Assembly (NCBI GenBank): GCA_016873905.1
Contig: VGVU01000072.1
Span: 1-6,414, forward strand
Direction of reading: 5' to 3'
DNA length: 6,414 bases
Origin: Betaproteobacteria bacterium
Lineage (GTDB): Bacteria; Pseudomonadota; Gammaproteobacteria; Burkholderiales; Thiobacillaceae
The position numbers and the translations under genes are program-made. Below the pieces are notes generated by a model. The model ran no database searches. It was not told where the DNA came from and worked only from the letters and a program-made list of their open reading frames with translations. Each line of letters starts with the position of its first letter. Position 1 is the stretch's first letter. Below are positions 4,935 to 6,414 of the stretch, in pieces.

Positions 4935-6011
4935 ATGTCTCAAAAGCTTGCCCTAACCCTGTCGATGATCATTAACCTGATCTTTGCAATCCCAGCCACT
5001 GCAGAAGGTCTGGCCTTGGACGGCAGTCTGACCTTGGTGTCGCAGACGGTGCGCAAAACCGGTGCCCTTAACGATAGCCAGTTAACGAACCGCGTCGATG
5101 TCACCGCCGAGATGCCCGCGGGTAAGACCGGTAGCACCGAAGGTAAATTATTCGCGCATATTCGTGCTGGCAACAAAGCCCCGGCCGGAAACGACGCCTT
5201 TGCAACCAGCAACTCGGTGAATTTCGACTTCCCTGGCGCGGTATTGCTGCAGGCCTGGTATCAGCTCGACATCTCCGCCGGTGCAGAGGCTAACAAGGTC
5301 GAACTGACCGCAGGAAAAATTGACCCGTTCTACTTTTTTGACGGCAATGCGCTTTCTGACGATGAAACCGAGGGGTTTTTGAATCTGGCCTTTGTGCATA
5401 ACCCGTTGCTGGATGTCGGTGGCGATGTTCAGCCTGGCGTCCACGGTGCCAGCCCCGGCATGCGTTTGGCGTATGTGTCCACCCTTAAGGACGGCAGCCT
5501 AACCGTGTCCGCCGGCGTATTTGGTACCGCCGGAAACGGTGAGCAGTTTGACAATATCTTCAACAACGCGTTCTCGATCGCACAGGTCGAATATGCCGGC
5601 AAGGCCGTCGCTGGGCAGGAAGGCTCATACCGGCTGTACGGCTGGAATAATCGCAACCAGCAACATCGCGGTTGGGGCGCGTCAATCGATCAGGCCGTAA
5701 ATAGTCATGTCAGCGTGTTTGCCCGCTATGGCGATCGTACCCAGGGCAATGGCAATTTCAATAACGCCTGGACGCTGGGCGCGCAGATCAACGGCGGATA
5801 TTGGGGGCGCGAGGATGACCGCCTGGGTTTGGCCTACGGTGTCTTGAACGCCACCGCCGGTGGCTCAGAAAAGATCACCGAGCTGTTCTGCGCCATCAAG
5901 CTCTTTGATAGTCTGCAGATCACACCCTCGATACAGCAGATTAGTGATGCCTCTGCCACTCGCGGCGCTGACCGCACGGTGTACAGTCTGCGCGCCAAGG
6001 CCGCCTTCTAG
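4935..6011 (+). CDS. Outer-membrane porin, OprB-like
   Basis: The 358-residue protein has a signal peptide: basic start, hydrophobic core (LALTLSMIINLIFAI) and an ATA cleavage site after residue 23. The mature part is rich in alternating strand patterns and short polar turns, and it ends in Phe358, the usual terminal aromatic for outer-membrane beta-barrel insertion. Segments such as LFAHIRAGN (72-80), AGKIDPFYFFDGNALSDDE (126-144) and WGREDDRLGLAYG (290-302) resemble carbohydrate-selective OprB porins. It is somewhat shorter than typical OprB proteins. AGGA 7 bases before the ATG supports the start. It would form a channel for small solutes; sugar specificity is only inferred. A single cysteine at 319 is unusual in a porin barrel. 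It stands alone in its transcription direction and its stop is 16 bases from the converging ABC gene. Confidence 0.78.
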   Translation: MSQKLALTLSMIINLIFAIPATAEGLALDGSLTLVSQTVRKTGALNDSQLTNRVDVTAEMPAGKTGSTEGKLFAHIRAGNKAPAGNDAFATSNSVNFDFPGAVLLQAWYQLDISAGAEANKVELTAGKIDPFYFFDGNALSDDETEGFLNLAFVHNPLLDVGGDVQPGVHGASPGMRLAYVSTLKDGSLTVSAGVFGTAGNGEQFDNIFNNAFSIAQVEYAGKAVAGQEGSYRLYGWNNRNQQHRGWGASIDQAVNSHVSVFARYGDRTQGNGNFNNAWTLGAQINGGYWGREDDRLGLAYGVLNATAGGSEKITELFCAIKLFDSLQITPSIQQISDASATRGADRTVYSLRAKAAF

Positions 6012-6027
6012 TCAAGAAGCGCCAGGA

Positions 6028-6414
6028 CTATGGCGCCGAAAAGGCCACCACATGATCCACCGTGAGACGAATGCCGATGGCTTCGCCGATCGCGTGGTCA
6101 TGGTGGGACGGCACCAGTGCCAACACGGTACGCCCGGATTTCAGGCGTAGAGTGTAGAGGAAGTCGGCACCGCGGAAGGCGCGGCGCTCGATGATGGCCG
6201 TCAGGGAGCTGGTATCGTCATGCAGGATGTCGTCCGGGCGTAGCAAGACATTTACAGCCGCACCCTGGCCATACACCATACAACTGCCGCCATCACAGGC
6301 GGCCGCCGTCACCCCCTCCAGCAGCCCCAGCTCGATCTCAACCCGGCTATCGCTCACGACCCGCCCCGGCAACAAGACGCCTTCGCCAACAAAATCGGCG
6401 ACAAAACGGGTGCG
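6028..6414 (-). CDS. ABC transporter ATP-binding protein, C-terminal TOBE region (partial)
   Basis: The last 128 codons run in from the right edge and end at TAG (6030-6028). No initiation codon is present; the frame is open to the edge. The visible part starts RTRFVADFVGEG, the junction that follows the nucleotide-binding domain in importers of the FbpC/PotA/CysA group. LLRPDDI and FLYTLRLKSG within the following half are typical of TOBE domains, which regulate the ATPase or sense substrate. The family's ferric-iron (FbpC) branch seems the best match, but spermidine/putrescine, sulfate or thiamine importers cannot be excluded. The Walker A, signature and Walker B motifs are outside the window. 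A CDGGSC segment gives two close cysteines, not a feature I know for this family. It converges on the porin gene. Confidence 0.8.
   Translation of the reverse strand, partial: RTRFVADFVGEGVLLPGRVVSDSRVEIELGLLEGVTAAACDGGSCMVYGQGAAVNVLLRPDDILHDDTSSLTAIIERRAFRGADFLYTLRLKSGRTVLALVPSHHDHAIGEAIGIRLTVDHVVAFSAP

Noticed and set aside
6005..6019. CTTCT-AGTCA-AGAAG hairpin after the porin gene as a terminator
   Set aside because: The stem is only 5 pairs and no T-tract follows on either strand.

Overview
The window looks like ordinary chromosomal DNA of a GC-rich proteobacterium, most likely a gammaproteobacterium. The outer-membrane porin points to a Gram-negative cell, the quinolinate synthase closely resembles the E. 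coli type, and genes are densely packed on both strands. The species cannot be named from sequence alone. There is no tRNA, rRNA, insertion sequence, integrase, CRISPR array or phage gene.

Layout, left to right. (1) 1-137, +: the zinc-binding tail of an adenosylcobalamin-dependent ribonucleotide reductase (nrdJ), cut by the window edge; its stop codon lies in a 10-bp tandem repeat. (2) 170-808, -: a class II aldolase of the fuculose-1-phosphate aldolase type. (3) 809-964: a divergent intergenic region with a 15-bp perfect tandem duplication on the aldolase side and a sigma70-like promoter for nadA. (4) 965-2035, +: nadA, quinolinate synthase. (5) 2036-2168: a 13-bp triple tandem repeat and a strong bidirectional terminator. 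(6) 2169-3533, -: a TrpB2-type tryptophan synthase beta chain without trpA. (7) 3534-3650: a short divergent region with a 17-bp palindrome. (8) 3651-4196, +: a Nudix hydrolase of the ADP-ribose pyrophosphatase type. (9) 4188-4740, -: two small unrecognised genes, probably one transcription unit, whose end overlaps the Nudix gene tail to tail. (10) 4935-6011, +: an OprB-like porin with a signal peptide. (11) 6028-6414, -: the C-terminal TOBE part of an ABC transporter ATPase of the FbpC type, cut by the right edge.

How the genes may work together. Three central genes touch NAD chemistry. NadA condenses dihydroxyacetone phosphate (DHAP) with iminoaspartate. A FucA-type aldolase, divergent from nadA, would release DHAP. 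The Nudix enzyme would recycle ADP-ribose from NAD breakdown. This is a plausible theme but not proof of a pathway. The porin and the ABC ATPase are convergent and may both serve uptake, but they are not co-transcribed. No clearly new multi-gene system is visible. The best candidates for novelty are the two small unknown genes at 4188-4740 and the exact specificity of the aldolase.
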